The notes under the pieces were generated by a model. It was not told where the DNA came from and made no database searches. It saw nothing but the letters and a program-made list of their open reading frames with translations. A stretch of 64,000 nt of DNA from an uncultured Phascolarctobacterium sp. (GTDB lineage: Bacteria; Bacillota; Negativicutes; Acidaminococcales; Acidaminococcaceae). Position 1 is the stretch's first letter. The number at the start of each line of letters is the position of its first letter. The stretch spans positions 1-64,000 of the forward strand of contig UQXH01000008.1 in assembly GCA_900545025.1 (NCBI GenBank). Direction: 5' to 3'. A program made the position numbers and the translations under genes. Of this stretch, positions 8,630-16,367 are shown piece after piece.

Positions 8630-8652
8630 AATGCCGCCTTAACAGCGGCATT
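8630..8652 (-). other. intercistronic hairpin after the sugar-binding protein gene
   Basis: An 8-bp stem AATGCCGC/GCGGCATT with a 7-base loop lies between the binding-protein stop and the first permease. It lacks a proper U-run, so it is more likely a partial terminator or a 3' stabiliser of the binding-protein mRNA than a full stop. The two other ABC importers in the window have a hairpin in the same place. Confidence 0.7.
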
Positions 8653-8669
8653 ATCAAGATTTATGCAGT

Positions 8670-9968
8670 TTACAGCAATTTATTGATTTTTTCCGCAGTT
8701 TCATGCAGTGCGTCAGCTGCGCTTTGTTTACCGCTAAGGATAATATCGCGGGCATCAATCAGCAGCTGTTCTGCCTGCAGACCGTTAGCACCAGGGAAGC
8801 TTGCCCATTTTACAACTTTAGGCATCATTGCCAGTGCAGTCTGGATGTTTTTGTTTTCATCAACAATCTTTTTGAAACCGGAAGGATCTTCAGCTACGCC
8901 TTTGCGAGGAGGCAGGTAACCGGTACCGGTACTCCATTTTGCCAGTGCTTCAGGAGATTCAAGATATTTGATAAATTCAACTGCAGCTTTTTCTTTCTCT
9001 TTATCTTTGGAGAAAATCATCAGGAAGTTGCCGCCAGCAGGAACTTTCAGCTCTTTGCCTTCAAAAACAGGGAACGGAGCAGCTTTTACAGGGAATTTAG
9101 CACTCTTTTCAAAGTTAGCACGTTTACCGATAGTAGTGCAGACCATACCCAGTTTACCACTCAGATACGCCTGGAAGCCTTCTTCGTTAGTTGCATGCAG
9201 GCCGCTGCCGTCTTTAACCATATCAGCAATTACCTGATATGCTTCTGCAGCTTCAGGAGTATCAAAAGCAGCTACAGTTTTGCCGTCAACCTTTTTCAGC
9301 ATAGCACCGCCATTAGATTCAATCAAAGCCTGCTGAGTCCAGTTATCAGCATATTCCTGCATAAAGAAGCCCATATTACCAGTTTTTTCTTTAATAATCT
9401 TCGCATCTTCTGCTACTTCTTTCCAGTTTTTAGGCGGATTTTCCGGATCAAGTCCTGCTGCAGCAAAGATTTCCGGGTTGTAATAAAGTACCGGTACGCT
9501 TACAGAGTAAGGCAGACCAATTTGTTTGCCATCATCAGTCTGTGCCAGTTCCAATACGTTGGGCAGGAAATTATCTTTCATAAAGTTAGGATCGCCTGCC
9601 TGTTTAAAAGCATCATTCAAATCAGTATATTTGAAGTTTTCTGCTGCATAGTTCAGATAAGAATAACCCATCTGTACTACGTCCGGATTTTTGCCGGATG
9701 CCATGGCAGCCTGCAGGTTTTGAGTCAGGCCTTTGTACATATCAGGATTATATTTAGCAACAACTTCGATATTAGGATGTTTTTTATTAAAATCTGCTAC
9801 CAGTTCCTTAACAGTAGCACCGCCGAAGCTTTCAGCAGCAACATGCCAGTATTCAATTTGTACCTTTTTGCCGGAATCTGCTTGTTTGCTGTCATTACCG
9901 CAGCCAGTAAGAGCAGTCATAGCCAGTAAAGATACCATTGCACCGGCTAAAAATTTTTTCAATTTCAT
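8670..9968 (-). CDS. sugar ABC transporter substrate-binding lipoprotein (family 1)
   Basis: A 432-residue extracellular solute-binding protein family 1 lipoprotein that captures a sugar and delivers it to the permease pair. The signal peptide MKLKKFLAG... ends in the lipobox LTGC, with C23 as the lipid-modified residue. The family motif EYWH near the mature N terminus and the two-lobe pattern (YYNPEIFAAAGLDPENPP, then FMIFSKDKEKEKAAVEFIKYL) are typical of UgpB-like proteins. An in-frame ATG 15 bases upstream (9983) lies in the GGAGG ribosome binding site itself, so the ATG at 9968 is the start. It is the first gene of the operon. UgpB-like similarity hints at glycerol-phosphate or oligosaccharide, but that cannot be decided here. 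Confidence 0.93.
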   Translation of the reverse strand: MKLKKFLAGAMVSLLAMTALTGCGNDSKQADSGKKVQIEYWHVAAESFGGATVKELVADFNKKHPNIEVVAKYNPDMYKGLTQNLQAAMASGKNPDVVQMGYSYLNYAAENFKYTDLNDAFKQAGDPNFMKDNFLPNVLELAQTDDGKQIGLPYSVSVPVLYYNPEIFAAAGLDPENPPKNWKEVAEDAKIIKEKTGNMGFFMQEYADNWTQQALIESNGGAMLKKVDGKTVAAFDTPEAAEAYQVIADMVKDGSGLHATNEEGFQAYLSGKLGMVCTTIGKRANFEKSAKFPVKAAPFPVFEGKELKVPAGGNFLMIFSKDKEKEKAAVEFIKYLESPEALAKWSTGTGYLPPRKGVAEDPSGFKKIVDENKNIQTALAMMPKVVKWASFPGANGLQAEQLLIDARDIILSGKQSAADALHETAEKINKLL

Positions 9969-10031
9969 ACACAATTCCTCCATTAACTTAATTACTTTTT
10001 GCTTTGCGATTGTCCATATTTTACCGGTTCA

Positions 10032-10062
10032 ATGTAAAATCTGTTACATATCTATGTAAAAT
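10032..10062. promoter_or_regulatory. candidate operator upstream of the sugar ABC operon
   Basis: A perfect inverted repeat ATGTAA-N6-TTACAT lies at 10032-10049, and its left half with three more bases (ATGTAAAAT) recurs at 10054-10062, 22 bases away, about two helical turns. The site sits 65-95 bases upstream of the binding-protein start, in the region where the promoter is expected. No regulator gene is adjacent, so the binding protein is unknown. Confidence 0.4.
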
Positions 10063-10065
10063 GCA

Positions 10066-10100
10066 CGTAAAAAAAGGCACTTCCAAATGGAAGTGCCTTT
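10066..10100 (-). terminator. terminator of the cold-shock gene
   Basis: A 12-bp stem AAAGGCACTTCC/GGAAGTGCCTTT with a 4-base loop is followed on the minus strand by a run of T. It lies 47 bases downstream of the cold-shock stop codon. Confidence 0.88.
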
Positions 10101-10146
10101 CCGGTTCATTAACAATATAAAATTAAGCGTTTAAATTCTATATGTA

Positions 10147-10344
10147 TTACAGACGAACAACGTTAGTAGCTTGTTCGCCGCGTTCACCTTGAACAACGTC
10201 GAATTCTACAGCTTGACCTTCTTCAAGGGTTCTGTAGCCGTCAGCTTGGATAGCAGTGAAATGTACGAATACATCGCCACCGTCTTCGCGTTCGATAAAG
10301 CCATAACCTTTTTCTGCATTAAACCATTTTACTTTGCCAGTCAT
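10147..10344 (-). CDS. cold-shock protein, CspA family
   Basis: A 65-residue single OB-fold nucleic-acid chaperone. RNP1 is KGYGFI (12-17) and RNP2 is VFVHF (25-29); the aromatic surface W7, F8, Y14, F16, F26, H28, F29 is complete. These proteins melt RNA structure and are either cold-induced or growth-phase proteins. The start follows a TAGGAGGCCC site. The leader contains a hairpin and a good promoter lies about 60 bases upstream. Confidence 0.96.
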   Translation of the reverse strand: MTGKVKWFNAEKGYGFIEREDGGDVFVHFTAIQADGYRTLEEGQAVEFDVVQGERGEQATNVVRL

Positions 10345-10403
10345 ATTTCTGGGCCTCCTAAAAATAAAACTTGAACTGTTTCTTTAAACAAGTTCACCTG
10401 CTT

Positions 10404-10432
10404 ATTATATCTGATTACAATTATAAAAGCAA
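10404..10432 (-). promoter_or_regulatory. promoter and leader hairpin of the cold-shock gene
   Basis: On the minus strand TTGCTT (10427-10432) and TATAAT (10404-10409) are 17 bases apart. The leader of about 50 bases holds a bulged hairpin (GAACTTGTTT pairing with AAACAGTTC, about 10371-10394) just before the ribosome binding site. Such leaders can tune cold-shock translation, but this one is short. Confidence 0.7.
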
Positions 10433-10456
10433 TGAATTTTCGAAATCTTTCAAATT

Positions 10457-10714
10457 TTACTTTTTCCCGTCCTGCTGACAACATAAAAGCAGTTTTTCAC
10501 TGCGTTTCATCTGTTTAATAGCGTATTCACGTTTTAAAGCGCTTGATTTATCCGGTAGTTCTTCACTGTACACCAACTCTAAAGGACCACGTCCTCTTGT
10601 ATACTTAGCCCCTTTTCCCTGCCGGTGCATTTCCAACCGATGCTGCAAATCGTCCGTCCAACCAGTATATAGGCTGCCATCTTTACAACGCAGCATATAT
10701 ACAAAAGCTGTCAT
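10457..10714 (-). CDS. GIY-YIG nuclease superfamily small protein (YhbQ/YazA-like)
   Basis: An 85-residue stand-alone GIY-YIG domain. The signature is VYM (5-7) followed by YTG (16-18), with R26 of the third motif and a conserved K/R-rich second half (ALKREYAIKQMKRSEKLLL). Family members of this size (YhbQ, YazA) have been linked to DNA repair or recombination, but the role is poorly defined. The start lies one base after the cyclophilin stop codon, with GAGGTTG inside the end of that gene as the only ribosome site, so the two genes form one operon. Confidence 0.9.
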   Translation of the reverse strand: MTAFVYMLRCKDGSLYTGWTDDLQHRLEMHRQGKGAKYTRGRGPLELVYSEELPDKSSALKREYAIKQMKRSEKLLLCCQQDGKK

Positions 10715-10715
10715 C

Positions 10716-11186
10716 TTATTTTACAACCTCAACCTTTTCCATGATAACAGGATCTTTCGGACGATCACGAAAATCAGTAGGAACAACACCAATCAGGCGT
10801 ACTACTTCCATACCTTCAACAATACGTCCGAAAATAGCATGATGACCGTCAAGCCACGGAGTAGGTGCCAAAGTAATGAAGAACTGGCTGCCACCAGTGT
10901 TAGGACCTGCATTAGCCATGGACAGGATGCCTTCATCATCATGTTTCAGACCTTCACCAAATTCGTCTTTAATTTTGTAGCCAGGTCCACCCATGCCAGT
11001 GCCGGTGGGATCACCGCCCTGAATCATAAAGTCTTCAATAACACGATGGAAAATAACACCGTCATAAAAGCCTTTTTCGGTAAGTTCAATAAAATTTTTA
11101 GTAGTCAGAGGAGCTTTATCCTCAAACATTTCTGCAACAAAGACACCTTTGTTGGTAGTAAATTTGATTTTTCTGTTTTCACTCAT
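10716..11186 (-). CDS. peptidyl-prolyl cis-trans isomerase, cyclophilin type
   Basis: A 156-residue cyclophilin with no signal peptide, so a cytoplasmic foldase. Conserved active-site elements are present: FHRVIEDFMIQGGDPTGTG (catalytic Arg and the Q-GGD loop), MANAGPNTGGSQFFI and the LDGHHAIFG segment. The length is that of small bacterial PpiB-type enzymes. It is preceded by AGGAGGCTT and is translationally close to the downstream GIY-YIG gene. It lies 35 bases after the unknown membrane-protein gene and may share a transcript with it. Confidence 0.95.
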   Translation of the reverse strand: MSENRKIKFTTNKGVFVAEMFEDKAPLTTKNFIELTEKGFYDGVIFHRVIEDFMIQGGDPTGTGMGGPGYKIKDEFGEGLKHDDEGILSMANAGPNTGGSQFFITLAPTPWLDGHHAIFGRIVEGMEVVRLIGVVPTDFRDRPKDPVIMEKVEVVK

Positions 11187-11221
11187 TGTATAAGCCTCCT
11201 AAACTATTTACTGCATTAAAA

Positions 11222-12100
11222 TCAACCGATTTTCTTCTGCAGCAGGTCAACAAAAAGATAGCAGCCGCAGCCGATTGCAGCCATAAACGCCGGCAGCAAT
11301 GCCAGAGCCTGAGCATCACCATGGAAATACGGCAGGAAGAAACCAATAAACAGGAACATGCCCTGCGCTACCTGCAGTCTGCGCGGACTGATACGCTTAC
11401 CGCTCTTATCAGCCTTAAACTGTGTAAAGGCTGCTGCACGAATTTCCGGCAGGAAGATGATGAAAGTAAAGCTCATTATGTAAACATAAATAACAGAGAG
11501 TACCGGAGCAGCGCTTTCATAATTAGCAACAGCCGCACCTGCCATAGCTACACCAGCCAGATACAGACTGCGGAAATAACCGCCGGTAATCTGACTTTCT
11601 ACCGCGTAGATAGCACCCGTCATCAAAGGATACAACCACGCACCATCAGTACCAAGCCAAACAGCAGAACCGATAATAATCAGGTTATCAACAATGCGGT
11701 GACGATCACCGGAAGTACGATTCAGCATACGCAGTACAAAAAGCAGCCACAGCATAACTAAGATATTGCCTTCACCAAGAACCAGGGAAGCAATAATCGT
11801 CAGACCACCACCGACAATACCGCCAAGCTTTCTGTCCGGATCAAGTTCCTGCGCAATCATAAATGAAAATAAAAATCCCAATGCTGTACCGATACCTGCC
11901 ATGGCAGCATCATAAGAACCAACACCTGCCATAGTCTTCCAAATAGTTACAGCTACAGCTGACAGGATAGTACACAGCATAGCAATTCTTGTCACGCCAT
12001 CATACAAATCAATAGGACGTCCCAGTCCCAGATAAGGGTTGGCACCGACAAGTTCCTGCTTAGGCGGATCTCCTGCATATTTGTTACTTTTCTTCGACAT
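11222..12100 (-). CDS. polytopic membrane protein of unknown function
   Basis: A 292-residue integral membrane protein with roughly eight to nine hydrophobic segments, starting near residue 38 and ending at FMAAIGCGCYLFVDLL. The N-terminal 35 residues are polar and probably cytoplasmic. I recognise no family; there are no obvious transporter signature motifs, though a conserved-looking NRTSGDRHR loop lies between membrane segments and a KSGKRISPRR basic loop near the end gives cytoplasmic orientation. The gene precedes cyclophilin on the same strand. A role in membrane biology can be suggested only from topology. Confidence 0.75.
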   Translation of the reverse strand: MSKKSNKYAGDPPKQELVGANPYLGLGRPIDLYDGVTRIAMLCTILSAVAVTIWKTMAGVGSYDAAMAGIGTALGFLFSFMIAQELDPDRKLGGIVGGGLTIIASLVLGEGNILVMLWLLFVLRMLNRTSGDRHRIVDNLIIIGSAVWLGTDGAWLYPLMTGAIYAVESQITGGYFRSLYLAGVAMAGAAVANYESAAPVLSVIYVYIMSFTFIIFLPEIRAAAFTQFKADKSGKRISPRRLQVAQGMFLFIGFFLPYFHGDAQALALLPAFMAAIGCGCYLFVDLLQKKIG

Positions 12101-12146
12101 CTTATCATCCCTTATATAAAATTTATTATCTTTGTAATTATACCAT

Positions 12147-12176
12147 ATAAAAAACAGGCGGTATACACCGCCTGTT
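12147..12176 (-). terminator. terminator of the M20 peptidase gene
   Basis: A perfect 10-bp stem AACAGGCGGT/ACCGCCTGTT with loop ATAC is followed on the minus strand by TTTTTT. It begins five bases after the stop codon of the peptidase gene. Confidence 0.9.
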
Positions 12177-12181
12177 GAAAA

Positions 12182-13408
12182 TCAGAATACTTTCGTCAGT
12201 TCAGCCAGCGTAAGAGCAAATGCTGCTGTTCTGGGAACCGCAGTCTTTAAATCTACAGACTCATGGTCCGTATGCTCGTCATAGTTTTCTACGCCGAGTG
12301 CATCTAAGGTAGGAATGAATTTTGCCGTCCTGTTACCATCGGTCAGGCCACCTGCAACCCACTCAGACACTTCGCCGCCAAATTCCTCTTTGACGATATT
12401 TTTGTAAACATCAACCATTTTCTGTACTTGAGGTGTTTTTTCCATAGGACCGGTAACAATACCACCACTGACTTTCACTTTGGTACCTTCAATAACGATT
12501 TTATTCTCCAAAGCTTTAATTGCAGCATCCAGCCGTTGTTGCTCTGCTACGGAGAAGCAGCGTACATTCACTTCGCAGAAAGCATCACCGGGAATTACGC
12601 TGATTTTATCGTTAGTAGAGCCAATCACACCTACATTGACGGTATTTTGCGGAATAAACTGACCTGCATCAACAATGCCGCGCGCTTTCAGTGCTTCGGA
12701 AGTAAAGTCTTCCGGTTTACCGGGCATAGGACTTGCCAGTTTATGCAGTTCAGTAATAGTATAAGCCAGCTGATGGATAGCGTTGGCACAGTGCTGAGAA
12801 GCGTTGCCGTGATGACCGCCAATACCGGTTACTTCAATGCGATATTTGGCATTGCCTTTACGCTGAGTTACAATGCCCCAGTTCGGACGAGCAACATCCA
12901 TAATAATAGCAAAATCAGACTGCTGAGAAAGTTCAGCAACTATTTCTTCGGCAGTTTTAGAGCCGCCTTCTTCCTCACCATTGGTATAATAGATAATTTC
13001 CTTAAAATCATCAAAGCCGGCAGCTTTTAATGCCTGCAAACCATAAATAACTTCTACAACCGTAGCCTTGTCATCACCTACACCGGGGCCCCGGGCAAAA
13101 CCGTTCTCATCAACACGGAAGGGACGTTTAGCCGCTTCACCGCGTTTAAATACTGTATCAACATGAGCAACCAAAAGTACTGTCAGCTTGCCTTTTCCAG
13201 CCAGACGGGAAATGAGATGGCAGGCACGGTCATTATATCTGAATTCCGTAACAGCTCCTAAAGCTTCCATTTTTTCAGCTACAAATTTATTAGCTGCTTC
13301 GGTACCTTCACGGTCACCGTTACCGGAATCAATATTAGTCAGGGTTTCCAAATCTTTGACATAATCGTCATAATGCTCTGCTAAATAATTTTTAACAAAT
13401 TCTTTCAT
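12182..13408 (-). CDS. M20 family metallopeptidase (carboxypeptidase G2-like)
   Basis: A 408-residue cytoplasmic di-zinc amidohydrolase that removes a terminal amino acid or deacylates N-acyl amino acids. Zinc-site motifs are in order: AHVDTVF (first His, Asp), GPGVGDDK (bridging Asp), GEEEGG (catalytic Glu and ligand Glu) and late H in DEHTDHE. The dimerisation lid lies near the middle (EVTGIGGHHGNAS). An upstream in-frame start at 13441 would add 11 residues but lacks a site; the ATG at 13408 follows GGGAG, so it was chosen. Glutamate carboxypeptidase is the nearest known class; the true substrate is unknown. It lies downstream of leuA but has its own gap of 113 bases. Confidence 0.9.
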   Translation of the reverse strand: MKEFVKNYLAEHYDDYVKDLETLTNIDSGNGDREGTEAANKFVAEKMEALGAVTEFRYNDRACHLISRLAGKGKLTVLLVAHVDTVFKRGEAAKRPFRVDENGFARGPGVGDDKATVVEVIYGLQALKAAGFDDFKEIIYYTNGEEEGGSKTAEEIVAELSQQSDFAIIMDVARPNWGIVTQRKGNAKYRIEVTGIGGHHGNASQHCANAIHQLAYTITELHKLASPMPGKPEDFTSEALKARGIVDAGQFIPQNTVNVGVIGSTNDKISVIPGDAFCEVNVRCFSVAEQQRLDAAIKALENKIVIEGTKVKVSGGIVTGPMEKTPQVQKMVDVYKNIVKEEFGGEVSEWVAGGLTDGNRTAKFIPTLDALGVENYDEHTDHESVDLKTAVPRTAAFALTLAELTKVF

Positions 13409-13521
13409 GCAGCATACTCCCTTCTTTACTAAGAATATCAATAATTAAAGCTTTTATATATTTCTTTAATCAAAGCTCTTTTTCCTGCCGAGAAGAATAA
13501 TGTAATTATTGCAAGCAAAAA

Positions 13522-15201
13522 CTATTTTTCTGCACGATTTATCGCACAAATAATACCTAGTAAAGCAGCGACGTTAATGTTAGCATGAATACCCGCACCA
13601 AAGATGTGACCACCATCAGGTTTTTTCAACTCAATGTAGCAGATACCCAAAGCGTCACTGCCGCGGGAAATAGCATGTTCATGGTAATTGACAAATTCAT
13701 AACCGACAATGCCTACACCGTTCAATGCCTGGAAGAAAGAGTCTATAGGACCATTACCAATGCCGACAATATTCTTTTCTCCCTCCGGTGTTTGCAGCGC
13801 ACCCTCGAAACGGCTGTGAACGCTGCCGTCAACATCATTGAGCTCAGTGAAGCGATGGCGCAGCAGACTGTATTTGCCTGTAAACTCCAGATATTCCTTC
13901 TGGAACAAGGAAACAATCTGCTCACTGCTCAGCTCGTCGCCATAGTCATCTGCCGCCGCTTTAACAATATTGCCAAATTCCGGATGCATCTCTTTAGGTA
14001 GATTATAACCAACAGCATGCTGCAGCACATAAGCAGCACCGCCCTTGCCGGACTGACTGTTAATACGGATAACAGGTTCATATTCTCTGTGCAGATCTGC
14101 CGGATTGATAGGCAGATAAGGAACTTCCCACAACTGCGTACCGCTGTTTTCCATATACTCGTAACCTTTCCTGATAGCATCTTGGTGGGAACCGGAAAAA
14201 GCACTAAAAGCCAATTCACCGGCATAAGGCTGACGTTCAGGCACCTTCATCTTTGTACAGCTTTCATAAATCTTCTTGATATCCAAAATATTAGAAAAAT
14301 CCAGTTCAGGATCAATACCCTGCGTAAACATGTTGAGCGCAACAGTTACAATATCCAGATTGCCAGTACGTTCACCATTGCCAAATAAGGTACCTTCAAT
14401 ACGCTCTGCACCTGCCAAGAGAGCCAGCTCTGCCGAAGCTACGCCGGTACCGCGGTCATTATGAGGATGAATACTGATGATGGCAGCTTCTCTGTTACGG
14501 ATATTTCTGCAGAAGTATTCAATCTGGTCAGCATAAGTGTTAGGCGTAGACATCTCCACTGTAGAAGGCAGATTCAGGATAATGGGATTTTCTTTAGTCG
14601 CCCCCATCGCTTCCATTACCGCTTCACAAATGCGAATGGAAAAATCTATCTCCGTACCGGTAAAGCTTTCCGGAGAATACTCATATCGGATATTCATACC
14701 GCTGCGGGCCTTTTCCTCTTCGGTTAACTGACGTATCAGTTTCGCTCCTTTAACAGCGATATCAATGATACCGTCCATATCCTTGCCGAAAACAACCTTA
14801 CGCTGCAACGTAGAAGTAGAATTATAAAAATGGATAATAACATTCTTAGCCCCGCGTACGGCATCAAAGGTCTTGCGAATCAGCTCTTCTCTGGCCTGCA
14901 CCAGAACCTGAACAGTAACATCATCAGGAATATGGCCGTCTTCAATCAAAGTACGCAAAATTTCATATTCTGTTTCAGAAGCAGAAGGAAAGCCAACTTC
15001 GATTTCTTTAAAACCGCAGCTAACCAAAGTATGGAAAAATTTCAGTTTTTCTTCAATACCCATGGGCGTAACCAAGGCCTGGTTGCCGTCACGCAAATCT
15101 ACACTGCACCAAATAGGTGCTTTTTCAATAACTTTTTCCGGCCATTGACGGTCAGGCAATTTTACAGGATTAAAAGGAACATACTGTTTAGCAAATTTCA
15201 T
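13522..15201 (-). CDS. leuA: 2-isopropylmalate synthase
   Basis: A 559-residue alpha-isopropylmalate synthase of the long LeuA type, which joins acetyl-CoA and 2-oxoisovalerate in the first step of leucine synthesis. The TIM barrel carries LRDGNQA (36-42, catalytic Arg/Asp), the IHPHNDRGTG motif with metal-binding His residues, and NLPSTVE. The C-terminal third (about 420-559) is the LeuA regulatory domain that binds leucine. An in-frame start at 15225 lies before the ribosome site; ATG 15201 follows ACGGAGG and was chosen. Transcription is controlled by the T-box leader. No leuBCD follow; the gene stands alone. Confidence 0.96.
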   Translation of the reverse strand: MKFAKQYVPFNPVKLPDRQWPEKVIEKAPIWCSVDLRDGNQALVTPMGIEEKLKFFHTLVSCGFKEIEVGFPSASETEYEILRTLIEDGHIPDDVTVQVLVQAREELIRKTFDAVRGAKNVIIHFYNSTSTLQRKVVFGKDMDGIIDIAVKGAKLIRQLTEEEKARSGMNIRYEYSPESFTGTEIDFSIRICEAVMEAMGATKENPIILNLPSTVEMSTPNTYADQIEYFCRNIRNREAAIISIHPHNDRGTGVASAELALLAGAERIEGTLFGNGERTGNLDIVTVALNMFTQGIDPELDFSNILDIKKIYESCTKMKVPERQPYAGELAFSAFSGSHQDAIRKGYEYMENSGTQLWEVPYLPINPADLHREYEPVIRINSQSGKGGAAYVLQHAVGYNLPKEMHPEFGNIVKAAADDYGDELSSEQIVSLFQKEYLEFTGKYSLLRHRFTELNDVDGSVHSRFEGALQTPEGEKNIVGIGNGPIDSFFQALNGVGIVGYEFVNYHEHAISRGSDALGICYIELKKPDGGHIFGAGIHANINVAALLGIICAINRAEK

Positions 15202-15225
15202 AATTTTCCTCCGTATCTGGGGCAA

Positions 15226-15501
15226 TAAAAAACCCGCCCCAATATTTTCATATTAGGGGCGGGGAATAAACCACGCTGTACCACCCTATTTCAGCCGTCT
15301 TACGACAGCCCTCTCAACCTCCAACAAGGCTTAAGCCAGTAACGCGGCCAGACGTTCTGCCCTACCTATCAGGCAGACAACTCTGGGATGAGTATACATA
15401 TGCACTCCGGCATCGCCTTGCACCTACCGACGACTCTCTGCAGCCTTCTGAACACATCTTCTTCCCTTCAATGTCTTTCAGGTGAATAAATTCAGTTGAT
15501 G
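15226..15501 (-). ncRNA. T-box leader (leucine-responsive) of leuA
   Basis: On the minus strand the leader includes the T-box bulge sequence AGGGTGGTACAGCGTGG (15271-15287), which pairs with the uncharged tRNA acceptor end. It is followed by a strong terminator hairpin GGGGCGGG/CCCGCCCC and T6 (15226-15263). Stem I elements AGAGAG and GGTGCAAGG lie upstream. A candidate specifier CTC (Leu) is at 15390-15392 in TATACTCATCC. The class is well known in Firmicutes: uncharged tRNA-Leu stabilises the antiterminator. The exact specifier register is inferred; the T-box and terminator are clear. Confidence 0.92.
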
Positions 15502-15507
15502 TATATT

Positions 15508-15537
15508 ATTATAACAACAGAATGTAATATTAGTCAA
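15508..15537 (-). promoter_or_regulatory. promoter of the leuA T-box transcript
   Basis: On the minus strand TTGACT (15532-15537) and TATAAT (15508-15513) are 18 bases apart. The predicted start near 15501 gives a leader of about 300 bases, the usual size for T-box leaders. Confidence 0.75.
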
Positions 15538-15611
15538 TTATTATTTTCTTATATTCGCAAAACTGTAAAGCATGCATCAATCGCGTCACTAAAAATCACT
15601 TTTATAGCAGT

Positions 15612-16367
15612 TTAATAAAAACATTCTATTTGACGCGGCTGTGCAAAATTAGCTTCCAGCCAAGCTGCAATTTTGCTGCCATCAAAACTTCTTGCACCTG
15701 TACGGCAATATCTTACACAGCGCATACAGCTGATACAAACAGTTTCATCACTCTGCAAAGTTGTTCCATCTATAGCCTGCATCGGACACAGTACTACACA
15801 AGCACCGCACATATTACACTGTTCCTCTTTTAAAGCTTTAGGTACGGCAATTGGCGCTTTGATTTCCGGCAGAGGATTTCCCGGCAGCTGCAATTTATCA
15901 TATTGCGCTGATTGCATTTTTTCTGAAATTTTGGCAGCAAAATCAGCCAAAATCTGCTCATCTGCAGCATTAGGTCTCTCGCTTCCCAACACACTGGAAA
16001 AAATATGCGGAATAATTACTGCGGCAGCACCAATTACCTTAAACCCACGTTGTTCTAACAAACGCTGCATTTGAGCCAAAGTATCATCATAATGACGATT
16101 GCCATAGCATGCCAGTAATACACAGGGAGTATTATTGCCCTGCAAATTCTGCCACAAGCCCGGCACATGAGGAATCTGTCCTGCATAAACAGGGTTAGCC
16201 ACAATAACCAGTTCATCTGCACCAAAAGCAAGCTGCTTATTTCTCTGCTCCAGCAAAGTATTATCTAATAACTCAGCCTCAGCAAAATTTTTCGTAAAAC
16301 GCTGCACTGCCAGTTTTGTGCCACCTGTGGGGCTGAAATACACAGCCGTAACCTTATTCTTCATCAT
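15612..16367 (-). CDS. EFR1-type flavodoxin plus ferredoxin fusion protein
   Basis: A 251-residue redox protein with two domains. Residues 1-160 form a flavodoxin fold whose FMN loop is FSPTGGT near residue 11-17. Residues about 180-235 hold two [4Fe-4S] motifs, CNMCGACVVLCP and CISCMRCVRYCR. Such EFR1-family proteins are presumed electron carriers in anaerobes; partners are not known. The start overlaps the upstream CNNM gene stop as ATGA and follows AAGGAGG seven bases away, so the first of two adjacent ATGs was chosen. The pair is translationally coupled. Confidence 0.9.
   Translation of the reverse strand: MMKNKVTAVYFSPTGGTKLAVQRFTKNFAEAELLDNTLLEQRNKQLAFGADELVIVANPVYAGQIPHVPGLWQNLQGNNTPCVLLACYGNRHYDDTLAQMQRLLEQRGFKVIGAAAVIIPHIFSSVLGSERPNAADEQILADFAAKISEKMQSAQYDKLQLPGNPLPEIKAPIAVPKALKEEQCNMCGACVVLCPMQAIDGTTLQSDETVCISCMRCVRYCRTGARSFDGSKIAAWLEANFAQPRQIECFY

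Noticed and set aside
8703..9929. A 408-codon open frame on the plus strand opposite the sugar-binding protein gene.
   Set aside because: It has no ribosome site, is rich in F/S/C with no domain, and the minus-strand frame is a clear lipoprotein; it is a shadow frame.
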